Assembly (NCBI GenBank): GCA_001724025.1
Contig: MEDJ01000019.1
Location: 220,359-284,358 of the forward strand
Direction: 5' to 3'
DNA length: 64,000 bases
Origin: Acidobacteria bacterium SCN 69-37
Lineage (GTDB): Bacteria; Acidobacteriota; Vicinamibacteria; Vicinamibacterales; SCN-69-37
The notes under the pieces were generated by a model. It had not been told where the DNA came from. It saw nothing but the letters and a program-made list of their open reading frames with translations, and did no database searches. Within the stretch, counting starts at the first letter, position 1. The number at the start of each line of letters is the position of its first letter. A program made the translations under genes and the position numbers. This document shows positions 27,385 through 36,596 of the stretch, piece by piece.

Positions 27385-29912
27385 TCGTGCTGCAGATCCT
27401 GCTCGTCGCGTGGCTGCCCGGTGCCCTGCTGCTGCGCCTCCCCGGACGGTCGCGCGCCGCGCGCGCAGCCCTCGCCGCCGACGAGCGCATCTTCTGGACG
27501 GTCCTGCTGAGCGTGGTCTGGTCGACCACCGTCGTCGTGCTGCTCGCGCTCCTCGGGCGCTACTCGTTCGATCGACTCCTGATCCTCAATGCCCTCATCG
27601 CCGTCGTGGCCGCCGTGGCCGGCCGGCAACACCTGCGGCTGCCGCGGCCGCTCGGACGTCTGTCGTGGGACGCCCTCGTGCCGGCAGGCCTCGTCGTCCT
27701 GGGTCTGTGGCTCTACCTGCCGCCGGCCGAGTACGTGATCGGCGGACGCGATCCCGGCACGTACGTCAACGAAGGGATCCAGATCGCGCAGCGCGGCCAG
27801 CTCGTGCTGACCGATCCGATCGTGGCATCGGTGCCGCCGCCGTTCCGCGATCTCTTCTTCCCCGCACACGGCACGGACACGTACTACGGCCTGCGGTTCG
27901 TCGGCTTCTTCGTACAGGATCCCGGAGCCGGCCTCGTCGTCGGCCAGTTCCCGCACTTCTATCCGGCGTCGATCACGATCGGGTACGGGCTCAACGGGCT
28001 GAGTGGCGCCCGACAGGCGGTCGGGGTCTGGACGATCCTCGCGCTGCTCGCGGTCTACTTTGCCGGCGCCTGGCTCTTCGGCCGCACGGTCGCCGGCATC
28101 GCAACCGCCCTCCTCGCCGTCAACGTCATCACCATCTGGTTTGCACGCTACCCCAACACCGAGGTGGTGATGCAGGCGATGCTCTTCGCGGCGCTGCTCG
28201 CGATCGGACGCGCGCTCGACGCGCGGCAGTGGTTCTTCCCCGCCGTGGCCGGCGCGCTCCTCGGGATCATGCTGTTCCTGCGATACGACGCGGTGCTGCC
28301 GATTGCCGCCTGTCTGGCGGCCGCGGCGATCGTGCCTGTCACCGGGCGCCGCGTGGGCCGCAGCTTCGTGACGATGCTGCTCGTCACGGGTGCGGCGGGT
28401 GTCTGGTATCTGCTCGAGCCCATGCGCGCGTATTCGGCGTACCCGCTGATGTTCACGCGCGCCAACGGCGGGTGGATCGTGGCCGTCGGCATGCTGGTGG
28501 CCTGGTGGGGCGTGCCGCGCCTGCTCGCGCGCCAGGCCGTCGCGCGCATCGTTACGGTGGCCGTGCCGTGGACGCTCACGATCGCGATGGCCGGACTGGC
28601 CGTGTACGCGTTCTTCTTCAGACAGACGACGGGCAGCACGGCGTATCACGACGCCGCCGCGCTCCGGACCTACGCGTGGTACGTCACGCCATGGATCATC
28701 GGCCTGGCGGTGGCCGGATACGCGCTGACGGCGCGGCGCGACTTCTGGCGGCACCCCGCGTTCTTCCTGACGTTCACGACGTTCGCGCTCTTCTTCTTCT
28801 ACAAGACGCGCATCGTGCCCGAGCATTTCTGGGCGGCCCGGCGGTTCCTGCCGATGATCCTGCCCGGAACCCTGCTCTTTGCCGTGGCGCTGGCGGCCGA
28901 CGTCATCGGCCCGCGTGGACTCGCGCGCCTGATCGGCCGCCGGAACGGGTCGGCCATCGGCAGCCGCACGACTGTGCTGGTCGGCGCCGTGGGCGTCATC
29001 GTGCTCGCCGGCGCCGCCACGCCACTCGCGGCCAGCTACTGGAGCGCGTCACGCGCGGTCCTGCACCACGTCGAGTACGCGGGGCTCATCCCCCAGCTCG
29101 AGGGCCTGGCCGCGCGCGTGGGCGACAGGGACCTGCTGCTCGTCGAGGCGCGCAACGCCGGGACCGATCTGCACGTGCTGGCCATGCCGCTCGCCTACAT
29201 CTACGGCCGGAACGTGCTCGTGCTCGACTCGGCCGTACCGGACAAGCGCGCATTCGAGCAGTTCGTGGCCTGGGCCCACACGCGGTACGCACGCGTCCTG
29301 TTCCTCGGCGGTGGCGGCACCGATCTGCTGACCCGCGCGACGCACGCCGAGTCGCTCGGCGGCACGCGCTTCCAGGTGCCCGAGTACGACTCGCCGATCA
29401 ACGCGTATCCGAACGCCGTCCACGCCAAGGAATTCGAGTACGGGCTCTATGCGCTGACAACGGGGCCGGCGCAGGCCTCGGCGCCCATCGATCTGCAGAT
29501 CGGCGGTGCCGACGATCTGTACGTGGTGCGCTTCCACGCGCGCGAACGCGACGGCACGGACGGCCGCGCGTACCGCTGGACCGGCCCACAGTCGTTCATC
29601 CTGCTCATGGGGCTGCAGCCTGAAGCGCGTCACTTGATCGTCTGGATGAGCGACGGCGGCCGGCCGGCCTCGGCGCCCCCGGCCACGGTCCACGTAGCGC
29701 TCGACGACGAGGAGATCGGCGCGGTCACGGTGGGCCCGACACTCGCCCCGTACGCGTTCGATCTGCCGCCGGATCTGGCGACGCGTCTCAGCGCCCGGCA
29801 GGATCCCGTCCGCCTACGCCTGCGCGTGCCGACGTGGAATCCGCATGACGCGCTCGGCCTGCCCGACACGCGCGATCTCGGCGTAATGGTGGGACGCGTG
29901 CAGGTGCCGTAG
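27381..29912 (+). CDS. large GT-C-like membrane protein with C-terminal soluble region
   Basis: The 843-residue protein has about 12-13 membrane helices in its first 550 residues, then a soluble region of about 290 residues. The loop GRDPGTYVNEGIQIA and the later FPHFYPASI resemble first-loop motifs of GT39/GT83 sugar transferases. The C-terminal half contains a beta-rich segment (ending RLRVPTWNPHDALG) I cannot assign. It may transfer a lipid-linked sugar at the outer face of the inner membrane. It ends the plus-strand run and faces the MBOAT gene 14 bp away. Confidence 0.65.
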   Translation: MIVLQILLVAWLPGALLLRLPGRSRAARAALAADERIFWTVLLSVVWSTTVVVLLALLGRYSFDRLLILNALIAVVAAVAGRQHLRLPRPLGRLSWDALVPAGLVVLGLWLYLPPAEYVIGGRDPGTYVNEGIQIAQRGQLVLTDPIVASVPPPFRDLFFPAHGTDTYYGLRFVGFFVQDPGAGLVVGQFPHFYPASITIGYGLNGLSGARQAVGVWTILALLAVYFAGAWLFGRTVAGIATALLAVNVITIWFARYPNTEVVMQAMLFAALLAIGRALDARQWFFPAVAGALLGIMLFLRYDAVLPIAACLAAAAIVPVTGRRVGRSFVTMLLVTGAAGVWYLLEPMRAYSAYPLMFTRANGGWIVAVGMLVAWWGVPRLLARQAVARIVTVAVPWTLTIAMAGLAVYAFFFRQTTGSTAYHDAAALRTYAWYVTPWIIGLAVAGYALTARRDFWRHPAFFLTFTTFALFFFYKTRIVPEHFWAARRFLPMILPGTLLFAVALAADVIGPRGLARLIGRRNGSAIGSRTTVLVGAVGVIVLAGAATPLAASYWSASRAVLHHVEYAGLIPQLEGLAARVGDRDLLLVEARNAGTDLHVLAMPLAYIYGRNVLVLDSAVPDKRAFEQFVAWAHTRYARVLFLGGGGTDLLTRATHAESLGGTRFQVPEYDSPINAYPNAVHAKEFEYGLYALTTGPAQASAPIDLQIGGADDLYVVRFHARERDGTDGRAYRWTGPQSFILLMGLQPEARHLIVWMSDGGRPASAPPATVHVALDDEEIGAVTVGPTLAPYAFDLPPDLATRLSARQDPVRLRLRVPTWNPHDALGLPDTRDLGVMVGRVQVP

Positions 29913-29924
29913 ACGCCGCGGCGT
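29913..29924. repeat. 12-bp perfect palindrome between convergent genes
   Basis: ACGCCGCGGCGT fills nearly the whole gap between the end of the GT-C-like gene and the end of the MBOAT gene. It could form a short stem at both transcript ends but has no loop or T-run. Confidence 0.4.
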
Positions 29925-29926
29925 GC

Positions 29927-31351
29927 TCAAAACTGGAAGTAGATGAACTCCGTGCCCTCGAAGTTGCCGAAGAGCAGCACGAGGTAGAACACGAGGCCAT
30001 AGAGCGCGTAGCGGACGGGCCGCGCGAGGCCCAGCGGTGCAGACTCCGATCCGCGGCGCGCCTGGTAGACGTGCACGATCAGGAACGGCACGAGGATCAA
30101 CAGCAGCGGCTCGACCATCAGCGGCACCGTCATCGCTGATGGCCGGAAGTCCGAGAACAGGCGGACGGTGAAGTCGGCAATCTGCGACGCGGACTGCGCC
30201 CTGAAGATCAACCACCCGTAGCACACGAGGTGGAACGTCACGAGGCCGAGCGCCACGCGCGGCCACGACCAGCCGGACGGCACCGTCAGGCCTCGCCGGC
30301 CCGCCCACGTTGCCACGCCGCGTGCGGCCACGAGCAGAACGCCCTGATAGAACCCCCAGATGACGAACGTCCAGGCGGCGCCGTGCCACAGGCCGCCGAG
30401 CACCATCGTGATGAGCAGGTTGCGCGACGTCTGCGCGCGCGTGCCGCGGCTGCCGCCGAGCGGAATGTAGAGGTAGTCGCGCAGCCACGTCGACAGGCTG
30501 ATGTGCCAGTGACGCCAGAACTGCTGCGGCGCGGTCACGAAGTACGGGAACAGGAAGTTGATGTTCAGGTCGATGCCGAGCAGCTTCGACACGCCGCGCG
30601 CGATGTTCGAGTATCCCGCGAAGTCCCCGTAAATCTGGAACGCGAACGCGTACGTGGCCAGCAGGACGTCCAGGCCCGTGGGCGACGCCGATCCGCTGAA
30701 CGTGGCGTTGACCAGGTTCGCCAGGTTGTCGGCCACGAACATCTTCTGGAACGTGCCCCAGGCTACGAGCCACAGCCCTTCGCGCGACTGAGCCCAGCTG
30801 AGGACGCGCGGCTCGCGCAGCTGCGGCAGCAGGAGCGACGCGCGCAGGATCGGCCCGGCCACCAGGTGCGGGAAATAGGCGACGAACAGGGCGAAGTCGA
30901 CGAACGAGGTCTCTGGCTCGATCTCGCGTCGATACACGTCGATGACATAGGCCATCGTCATGAACGTGTAGAACGAGATGCCGATGGGCAGCAGGACGTT
31001 GGCCGTGAACGGATCGAACGTCCAGCCCACCAGCGCGAAGACACGCGCCAGGCTGAGGGCGAAGAAGTCGTAGTACTTGAAGAAGCCGAGCAGGCCCAGG
31101 CTGCACGACAGGCTCACGACCAGCGCAGCGGTGCGCCGGCGGCCGTCGGGCACGCGTCCGAGATAGCGGGCGATGAAGAAGTCGATGATCGTCGACGCGG
31201 CGAGCAGCCCGAGGAACCGCCAGTCCCACGCGCCGTAGAACACGTAGCTCGCCGCCAGGAGCATCACGTTCTGCGTGCGATGCGGCAGCAGCCGGTACAG
31301 CGCGTAGACGACGAGGAAGAACCCGACGAACTGAAGGGACGTGAAGAGCAT
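29927..31351 (-). CDS. MBOAT-family O-acyltransferase (AlgI-like)
   Basis: The 474-residue multi-pass protein belongs to the membrane-bound O-acyltransferase family that moves acyl groups, often acetyl, across the membrane onto surface polysaccharides. Hallmarks are YIDVYRRE, PHLVAGPILR, the QFWRHWHISLSTWLRDY block and the catalytic His in GGLWHGAAW. The ATG at 31351 shares one base with the stop of the SGNH gene upstream (TGATG), so the two form an acylation pair like alginate AlgI/AlgJ. Confidence 0.92.
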   Translation of the reverse strand: MLFTSLQFVGFFLVVYALYRLLPHRTQNVMLLAASYVFYGAWDWRFLGLLAASTIIDFFIARYLGRVPDGRRRTAALVVSLSCSLGLLGFFKYYDFFALSLARVFALVGWTFDPFTANVLLPIGISFYTFMTMAYVIDVYRREIEPETSFVDFALFVAYFPHLVAGPILRASLLLPQLREPRVLSWAQSREGLWLVAWGTFQKMFVADNLANLVNATFSGSASPTGLDVLLATYAFAFQIYGDFAGYSNIARGVSKLLGIDLNINFLFPYFVTAPQQFWRHWHISLSTWLRDYLYIPLGGSRGTRAQTSRNLLITMVLGGLWHGAAWTFVIWGFYQGVLLVAARGVATWAGRRGLTVPSGWSWPRVALGLVTFHLVCYGWLIFRAQSASQIADFTVRLFSDFRPSAMTVPLMVEPLLLILVPFLIVHVYQARRGSESAPLGLARPVRYALYGLVFYLVLLFGNFEGTEFIYFQF

Positions 31352-32475
31352 CAGTCCGGGCGGGCCGCGATCAGGTGGGCCCCATCGAGGAAGTCGAACA
31401 GGGCGTCGGCCACCACACGGTGCCCGCGGGGCGTGAGGTGGACGTTGCGTTCGAAGAACAGGCCGCCGCGGTCCGGCTGCGCCCACAGGATGGGCAGCAG
31501 ATCGAGCATGGGCCGGCCGAGCGGCGCCAGGGCGTCGTGGAATCGCTCGGTGGCCAGCTGCCGCCGCAACGTTCCGCCCATGCCGGCGACGATGGCGTCG
31601 AGCCGGCCGAAGTCGACGTCGTCGGTCTGAAAGCGCGCGGGCATGAGCACGAAGGCCGTGGTCGCCCCCTCGCTGTCGGCGCGCGCCGCGATCCGGCCGA
31701 ACGCCTCGCGTGCCACCCCGAATCCGTCGAGGATGGCTGCCGGGGGATGGTCGAGGTAACTGGCGAGCGGCAGTTCAGGTACGGCCGCGCTGAACTTCGC
31801 GCGCAGCTGATCGACCCGCACGCGCACGAGCTGCAGCACCTGGCTGCGCCGCACCAGCACACGCAGCCGGGTGTGAGCCGTATCGGCGACCGACTGCACC
31901 GGCACGGCGCCCGTCTCGAGCTTGTCGACCATCGCGCCGGCCTCGACCGCGTCGTTGCCCACGAAGACGACGGGCAGGACGATGTCGGGCTCGAACGCGG
32001 CAGCCACGTGCTCGAAGAACAGCCAGTCCTCGACCGGGCCGTATCCCTGCACGCCGGCGTTGATCACCCGCCACGTGTGCGCGGGATCGGCCGCGTTCAG
32101 GCGCGCTTCCAGCCGCTCGCCGAACGTCTCGGCAAACGGCACCTGCACGGCCAGCACCAGCGAATCGCCCAGCAGGACGATGCGGCGCTCACCCGGCGCC
32201 TTCGGGCCAATCGGCTCGTCGTCCCTGACGCCCTGCGCGTTGATCGCGAGGTGCGTGCTGAACTCGACGGTCGTGTAGGTCGTCTCGGTACCGGGACGGA
32301 GCCGGTGACCGATGCGCGGATCCTGCATGAACAGCGCCTGGAAGGACGACGCGGCCTCGGACCCGCCGTAGGTCCGCAGGGCGGCTTCGAGGATGGCGAG
32401 TTCCACGGTGAAGATGAGGCCGAGCAGCAGGGCGGCACGCGCGAACGGCAGCCAGGAGCGGGGGCGGCGCGACAT
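31351..32475 (-). CDS. membrane-anchored SGNH hydrolase/acyltransferase
   Basis: The 374-residue protein has one N-terminal membrane helix (about 11-32) and a periplasmic SGNH domain: GDSL (103-106, Ser105 nucleophile), NAGVQGYGP (Gly block), FVGNDAVE (Asn block) and a C-terminal catalytic block with Asp and His before LTPRGH. Such proteins accept the acyl group delivered by an MBOAT partner and place it on a glycan. The start has no Shine-Dalgarno sequence; a TAGAAT hexamer ends 8 nt upstream. Confidence 0.82.
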   Translation of the reverse strand: MSRRPRSWLPFARAALLLGLIFTVELAILEAALRTYGGSEAASSFQALFMQDPRIGHRLRPGTETTYTTVEFSTHLAINAQGVRDDEPIGPKAPGERRIVLLGDSLVLAVQVPFAETFGERLEARLNAADPAHTWRVINAGVQGYGPVEDWLFFEHVAAAFEPDIVLPVVFVGNDAVEAGAMVDKLETGAVPVQSVADTAHTRLRVLVRRSQVLQLVRVRVDQLRAKFSAAVPELPLASYLDHPPAAILDGFGVAREAFGRIAARADSEGATTAFVLMPARFQTDDVDFGRLDAIVAGMGGTLRRQLATERFHDALAPLGRPMLDLLPILWAQPDRGGLFFERNVHLTPRGHRVVADALFDFLDGAHLIAARPD

Positions 32476-32483
32476 CGGCGGAC

Positions 32484-32489
32484 ATTCTA
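32484..32489 (-). promoter_or_regulatory. -10-like TAGAAT before the SGNH gene, possibly leaderless
   Basis: TAGAAT on the minus strand is separated from the ATG at 32475 by 8 nt and there is no Shine-Dalgarno sequence. Transcription would start at or next to the start codon. The opposite-strand TACAAT at 32573-32578 gives a divergent arrangement. Confidence 0.5.
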
Positions 32490-32572
32490 TCCGGCCGCCG
32501 CGGGCGGGAGGGCGTGCGAGACCGTTGCGCTGCGGCGCCGGTGCGCCACGACAGCCACACGACGTTCGGTTC

Positions 32573-32578
32573 TACAAT
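32573..32578 (+). promoter_or_regulatory. -10-like TACAAT before the GT9 gene, possibly leaderless
   Basis: TACAAT is followed after 8 nt by the GTG start of the GT9 gene at 32587, with no purine-rich Shine-Dalgarno sequence between. No good -35 hexamer is visible. Confidence 0.5.
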
Positions 32579-32586
32579 CGAGACGC

Positions 32587-33780
32587 GTGCGTGCCCTCCA
32601 GATCGACAACCCGCGCGAGCGGGCCCTGGTCCGGCTGGCCGACGCGCTGCTGACGCCGCTGTCGTGGCGGCCGCGCCGGCGCCGGCCCGTTCGGCGGCTC
32701 CTCCTGCTCCGGCTCGAGCGCATCGGCGATCTGCTCATGACGCTCGAGGCCATTGCCGACGTCCGCCGCGCGTGGCCCGAGGCGACGATCGACCTCGCCG
32801 TGGGCAGCTGGAACACGCCGCTCGCAGCGCTGGTGCCCGGCATCGGGACCGTCCACACCGTCGACGTGCCCTGGCTGTCGCGCGGCGAACAGCCGACGTC
32901 GTGGGGCGCGATCGTGCGTGCGGCGCGCGGCTGGCGGGCGCGGCAGTACGACATGGCCATCAATTTCGAGCCCGACATCCGCAGCAACCTGCTCGCCTGG
33001 CAGAGCGGCGCGCCGATGCGCGTCGGCTACGCGAGCGGTGGCGGCGGGGCGCTCCTGACGCACGTCGGCACCTACGATCCCGGGCAGCACGTGTCCGACA
33101 ACGCTCGTCGACTCGTGGCGCTCGTGGCGCCATCCCCCTTGTCGGAAGCCGACGCCGCCCCCGCCGGCGACACGCGACGCCTGGTCCCGGCGCCGGCGGA
33201 CGCGGCGCGGATCACGCAGATGATCGCGGGCCGTGCGCGGCCGCTCATCGGCGTCCACCCGAGCGGCGGCCGCGCGTCGAAGCAGTGGCATCTCGACAGG
33301 TTTGCCGCCGCGGCGCGTGCCGTGGCCGCCGCAACGGGCGGCACCGTCGTCCTCACGGGCGCCTCGTCCGACACGGAAATCGTCGACACCGTGCGCGGCC
33401 TGATCGGCGACGTGCCCGTCGTATCGACGGCGGGTCTGCTCAACCTGCCTGAGACCGCCGCGCTGGTCAGCCGGCTCGACGTGCTGATCACCGGCGACAC
33501 GGGGCCGATGCACCTGGCCGCGGCGATGGGCGCACCGGTCGTGGCGCTGTTCGGCCCATCCGATCCCGTGCGGTACGGCCCGCGCGCACGCGCCGAGCGG
33601 ATCCTGCGCGTCCAGCTGCCGTGCAGCCCGTGCGGCCAGGTGCGCCTGCCGCCCGAGCGGTGCCGCGGCCACGTGCCCGACTGCATGGATGGCATCACCG
33701 TCGACGTCGTCGTGCGCGCGGCACTCGATCTGCTCGGGTCGCGCGCCGCGCGTCAGGACGAAGCGGACGCGGCGTGCTGA
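32587..33780 (+). CDS. GT9-family glycosyltransferase (heptosyltransferase-like)
   Basis: The 397-residue GT-B protein matches ADP-heptose:LPS heptosyltransferases. It has an N-terminal LLLLRLERIGDLLMTL segment, IGVHPSGGRASKQW at the start of the C-terminal domain, the donor-site ITGDTGPMHLAAAMGAPVVA and a Cys-containing tail (LPCSPC). It acts in the cytoplasm on a lipid-linked glycan, and the family suggests a lipopolysaccharide-type core. The GTG start has no Shine-Dalgarno sequence but follows a TACAAT hexamer by 8 nt. It overlaps the next gene by 7 bases. Confidence 0.87.
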   Translation: MRALQIDNPRERALVRLADALLTPLSWRPRRRRPVRRLLLLRLERIGDLLMTLEAIADVRRAWPEATIDLAVGSWNTPLAALVPGIGTVHTVDVPWLSRGEQPTSWGAIVRAARGWRARQYDMAINFEPDIRSNLLAWQSGAPMRVGYASGGGGALLTHVGTYDPGQHVSDNARRLVALVAPSPLSEADAAPAGDTRRLVPAPADAARITQMIAGRARPLIGVHPSGGRASKQWHLDRFAAAARAVAAATGGTVVLTGASSDTEIVDTVRGLIGDVPVVSTAGLLNLPETAALVSRLDVLITGDTGPMHLAAAMGAPVVALFGPSDPVRYGPRARAERILRVQLPCSPCGQVRLPPERCRGHVPDCMDGITVDVVVRAALDLLGSRAARQDEADAAC

Positions 33781-35582
33781 CCTCCATTACCGCGATCGGC
33801 GCGCAGGGCGCCCGTGTCGACCTGGACCCGGCGCGCCTGCTCTCACCCGAGGCGCAGGAGCACGTCCGTGTCGAGGCCAACGCGTGGATCAAGCGCCTGC
33901 GCCTCGTGCCGTTCGACGACGTGCCGATGCGCGATCGGTTCACGTTCCGCGGCGACTCGCTCTGGTGGTTCACCGAGATTTATCTGCACAAGATGCGTCG
34001 AATCGACGACGCGCTGGCGACGCTGGCGACGCTCGAGGCCGCCGTGGACGTGGCCGCGCCGGCGCAGCTGCGCGTGACGTGTGCGGGCCGCGCCAGTACC
34101 GAGGCTGCGCGCGCCTTTGCCCGGGCGCGGGGCCTTGCCGTCGACGTCGCGGACACGACGGCCGCTCCCGCGCGTGTGGACGCGGGGTGGCTCGTGGGCG
34201 CGTCGGCCTGGCTGTCCCGCCTCCGCCCATCGATGCGGCCCGCGGGCGCGCGGGCACGCCTCGCCGCGTTCGTGCACACGGCGTTCTGGCGCGAGACGGC
34301 CACCGGGGGCCGCGAGTCGTATATCGGCGACGTGCTCGCGGCGGTCCGGGCGCGCGTCGAACCCGACGACCTCCGCCTCGTGGGCCTGGGTCCCCGACGC
34401 ACGTTCCGGACGCGACGCTGGTGGGATCCGGTGGTGCCGGGCGCGATGCCGCAGGCCACGCCGATCGAGCGGTACGCCCCGCGGGCCGCGCTGCGCGAAT
34501 CGACGGCGCTCTGGCGCGATCGCGATCGGCTGGCCCGCGCGATCACGAGCGGGGAGGCCATCCGCGAGGCCGCCCGCGTCGGCGGCTGCGATCTGTGGCC
34601 GATCCTCTCGGCGGAACTGGCCGATGCGGCGCGCATCCAGTGGACCTGGTCGGCGCGTGCGATGGACGAGGCCCGCGCGGCCCTCCAGGCGATCGCCCCC
34701 GACGTCGCAATCACGTACGCCGAGGCCGGCGGCTGGGGGCGCGCGCTCGTGCTCGAGGCGCGGCGGCTCGGCATCCCGACCGTGGGCATCCAGCATGGCT
34801 TCATCTATAGGCACTGGCTGAACTACCGCCACGAAGCCGACGAGCTCGAACCGCACGGGACCGACGCCGGGTTCCCGCTGCCGACGCGGACGCTGCTCTT
34901 CGATCGCCACGCGCAGGCGACGCTCGAAACCACGGGCCACGTGCCCTCGGCGGCGCTGGCGGTGACGGGCAGTCCGCGGCTCGACGAATTCGTGGCGCGA
35001 ATCGAGAGCGTCCGCGCGTCGCGGGACGCGATCCGCCGGGAACTGGGCCTCGCCGGCGGCGATCGCCTCCTGGTGCTCGCGGCGAAAGCCTCAGAGATCG
35101 GCCCGCACCTCGGCGCCCTGATGGCGGCCGTGCCGGAGCGGCCCGGCATCCGGCTCGTGATCAAGCCGCACCCGGCCGAATCGCGCGAGGCCTATCTCCC
35201 GTACGTGCCGCCGGGTGCGCCCGTCGACGTCCAGGCCCCGCACGCGGATCTCGGCCGGCTTCTCGCCGTGGCCGACGGGCTCGTGACCATGAACTCGACA
35301 GTGGCCATCGATGGGCTCGTGCTGGGCGTGCCGGCCCTGGTGATTGGCCTGCCCAGCAACCTCAGTCCGTTCGTCGAGGCTGGCGTCATGCTGGGGGCGA
35401 CCGGCGACGACATCCCGGCGGCCCTCGGGACACTCCTGTATGATCGACAGGCTCGGCAGGCGCTCCTCGAGCGAGCCCGGGCGTTTGCCGCGGCCCACGG
35501 GATGCAGGCCGACGGCGGCGCCGCGCGGCGGGCCGCCGACCAGATTCTCGCGCTGACTGCCGGTCCCGGCGACCCGGCCTGA
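33774..35582 (+). CDS. capsule-type GT-B transferase (CDP-glycerol transferase-like C-terminus)
   Basis: The 602-residue protein has an N-terminal region I cannot assign and a C-terminal GT-B-like half with GIQHGFIYRHWLNY, LVIKPHPAESREAY and a donor-type block (TMNSTVAIDGLVLGVPALVIG). These motifs occur in capsule polysaccharide transferases and in TagF-type CDP-glycerol glycerophosphotransferases. The likely start is a GTG at 33774, overlapping the GT9 gene; no ATG stands near. It probably adds a phospho-polyol or sugar to the surface glycan, which is inference. Confidence 0.65.
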   Translation: MLTSITAIGAQGARVDLDPARLLSPEAQEHVRVEANAWIKRLRLVPFDDVPMRDRFTFRGDSLWWFTEIYLHKMRRIDDALATLATLEAAVDVAAPAQLRVTCAGRASTEAARAFARARGLAVDVADTTAAPARVDAGWLVGASAWLSRLRPSMRPAGARARLAAFVHTAFWRETATGGRESYIGDVLAAVRARVEPDDLRLVGLGPRRTFRTRRWWDPVVPGAMPQATPIERYAPRAALRESTALWRDRDRLARAITSGEAIREAARVGGCDLWPILSAELADAARIQWTWSARAMDEARAALQAIAPDVAITYAEAGGWGRALVLEARRLGIPTVGIQHGFIYRHWLNYRHEADELEPHGTDAGFPLPTRTLLFDRHAQATLETTGHVPSAALAVTGSPRLDEFVARIESVRASRDAIRRELGLAGGDRLLVLAAKASEIGPHLGALMAAVPERPGIRLVIKPHPAESREAYLPYVPPGAPVDVQAPHADLGRLLAVADGLVTMNSTVAIDGLVLGVPALVIGLPSNLSPFVEAGVMLGATGDDIPAALGTLLYDRQARQALLERARAFAAAHGMQADGGAARRAADQILALTAGPGDPA

Positions 35583-35608
35583 CGCGCGCGGCCCGGCAGG
35601 GCCGGAGG

Positions 35609-36586
35609 ATGTCGTTGATGAGAGTGCTGCTCACCGGGGGCGCCGGCTTCGTCGGGTCCCACCTCGCGGAACTGCTGCTCGACCGCGGCCACCAGGTGTC
35701 GGTCATCGACGATCTGTCGACGGGCGCGATGGACAACATCGCGCACCTCAAGGGACGTCCGGGCTTCGACTACGTCATCGATTCGGTGATGAACGAGCCG
35801 CTGATGGCCGAGCTGATCGACCGCGCCGACGTCGTCTATCACCTGGCGGCGGCCGTGGGCGTGAAGCTGATCGTCGAGGCGCCGGTCCGCACGATCGAGA
35901 CGAACGTGCACGGGACCGAGGTCGTCCTCAAGCACGCCAGCAAGAAGGACAAGCTCGTCGTCATCTTCTCGACCTCCGAGGTCTACGGCAAGAGCACGGA
36001 CGTCCCGTTCCGCGAGGATGCGGATCTGGTGACGGGGCCCACGTTCAAGCACCGGTGGGCGTATGCGTGCAGCAAGGCGATCGACGAGTTCCTCGCGCTG
36101 GCCTACCACCGCGAGCGGCACCTGCCGGTCATCGTCGTGCGGCTGTTCAACACGGTGGGGCCGCGGCAGACGGGCCGGTACGGCATGGTGATTCCGACGT
36201 TCGTCGGCCAGGCACTCGCCGGCCGTCCGATCACGGTCTACGGCGATGGCCAGCAGACGCGGTCGTTCACCTACGTCGGCGACGTGGTCGGCGCCCTGGC
36301 GCGGCTGATCGAGGCGCCCGGTGCCGTGGGCGAGGTGTTCAACGTCGGGAACACGGAAGAAATCTCGATCATGGCTCTGGCCGAGCGGATCAAGGCCATG
36401 ACCGGCAGTGCGTCCGAGATCGTCCGCATCCCCTACGATCAGGCGTACGACCCCGGATTCGAGGACATGCCGCGTCGCGTGCCGGCGCTCGAAAAGATCC
36501 GCGCGTTGATCGGGTACGAGCCCACGGTGACGCTGGACGGCATCCTCGAACGGGTGATTGCCCACCAGCGCGCCGACGATCGGTGA
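35609..36586 (+). CDS. NAD-dependent nucleotide-sugar epimerase/dehydratase
   Basis: The 325-residue extended short-chain dehydrogenase has the GGAGFVGSH Rossmann loop (10-18), FSTSEVYG, the catalytic Tyr152 and Lys156 in YACSK, and the substrate-binding segment VYGDGQQTRSFTYVGDVV. It resembles UDP-glucose 4-epimerase, UDP-glucuronate decarboxylase and related dehydratases, which make activated sugars for glycans. I cannot tell which reaction applies. It sits 26 bp after the capsule-type transferase gene and 10 bp before a radical SAM gene. Confidence 0.87.
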   Translation: MSLMRVLLTGGAGFVGSHLAELLLDRGHQVSVIDDLSTGAMDNIAHLKGRPGFDYVIDSVMNEPLMAELIDRADVVYHLAAAVGVKLIVEAPVRTIETNVHGTEVVLKHASKKDKLVVIFSTSEVYGKSTDVPFREDADLVTGPTFKHRWAYACSKAIDEFLALAYHRERHLPVIVVRLFNTVGPRQTGRYGMVIPTFVGQALAGRPITVYGDGQQTRSFTYVGDVVGALARLIEAPGAVGEVFNVGNTEEISIMALAERIKAMTGSASEIVRIPYDQAYDPGFEDMPRRVPALEKIRALIGYEPTVTLDGILERVIAHQRADDR

Positions 36587-36590
36587 TAAT
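36585..36590 (+). promoter_or_regulatory. -10-like GATAAT, leaderless start of a radical SAM gene
   Basis: GATAAT overlaps the end of the epimerase gene and lies exactly 6 nt before the GTG at 36597. No Shine-Dalgarno sequence is present, which fits transcription starting at the start codon. Confidence 0.5.
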
Positions 36591-36596
36591 CGATCC

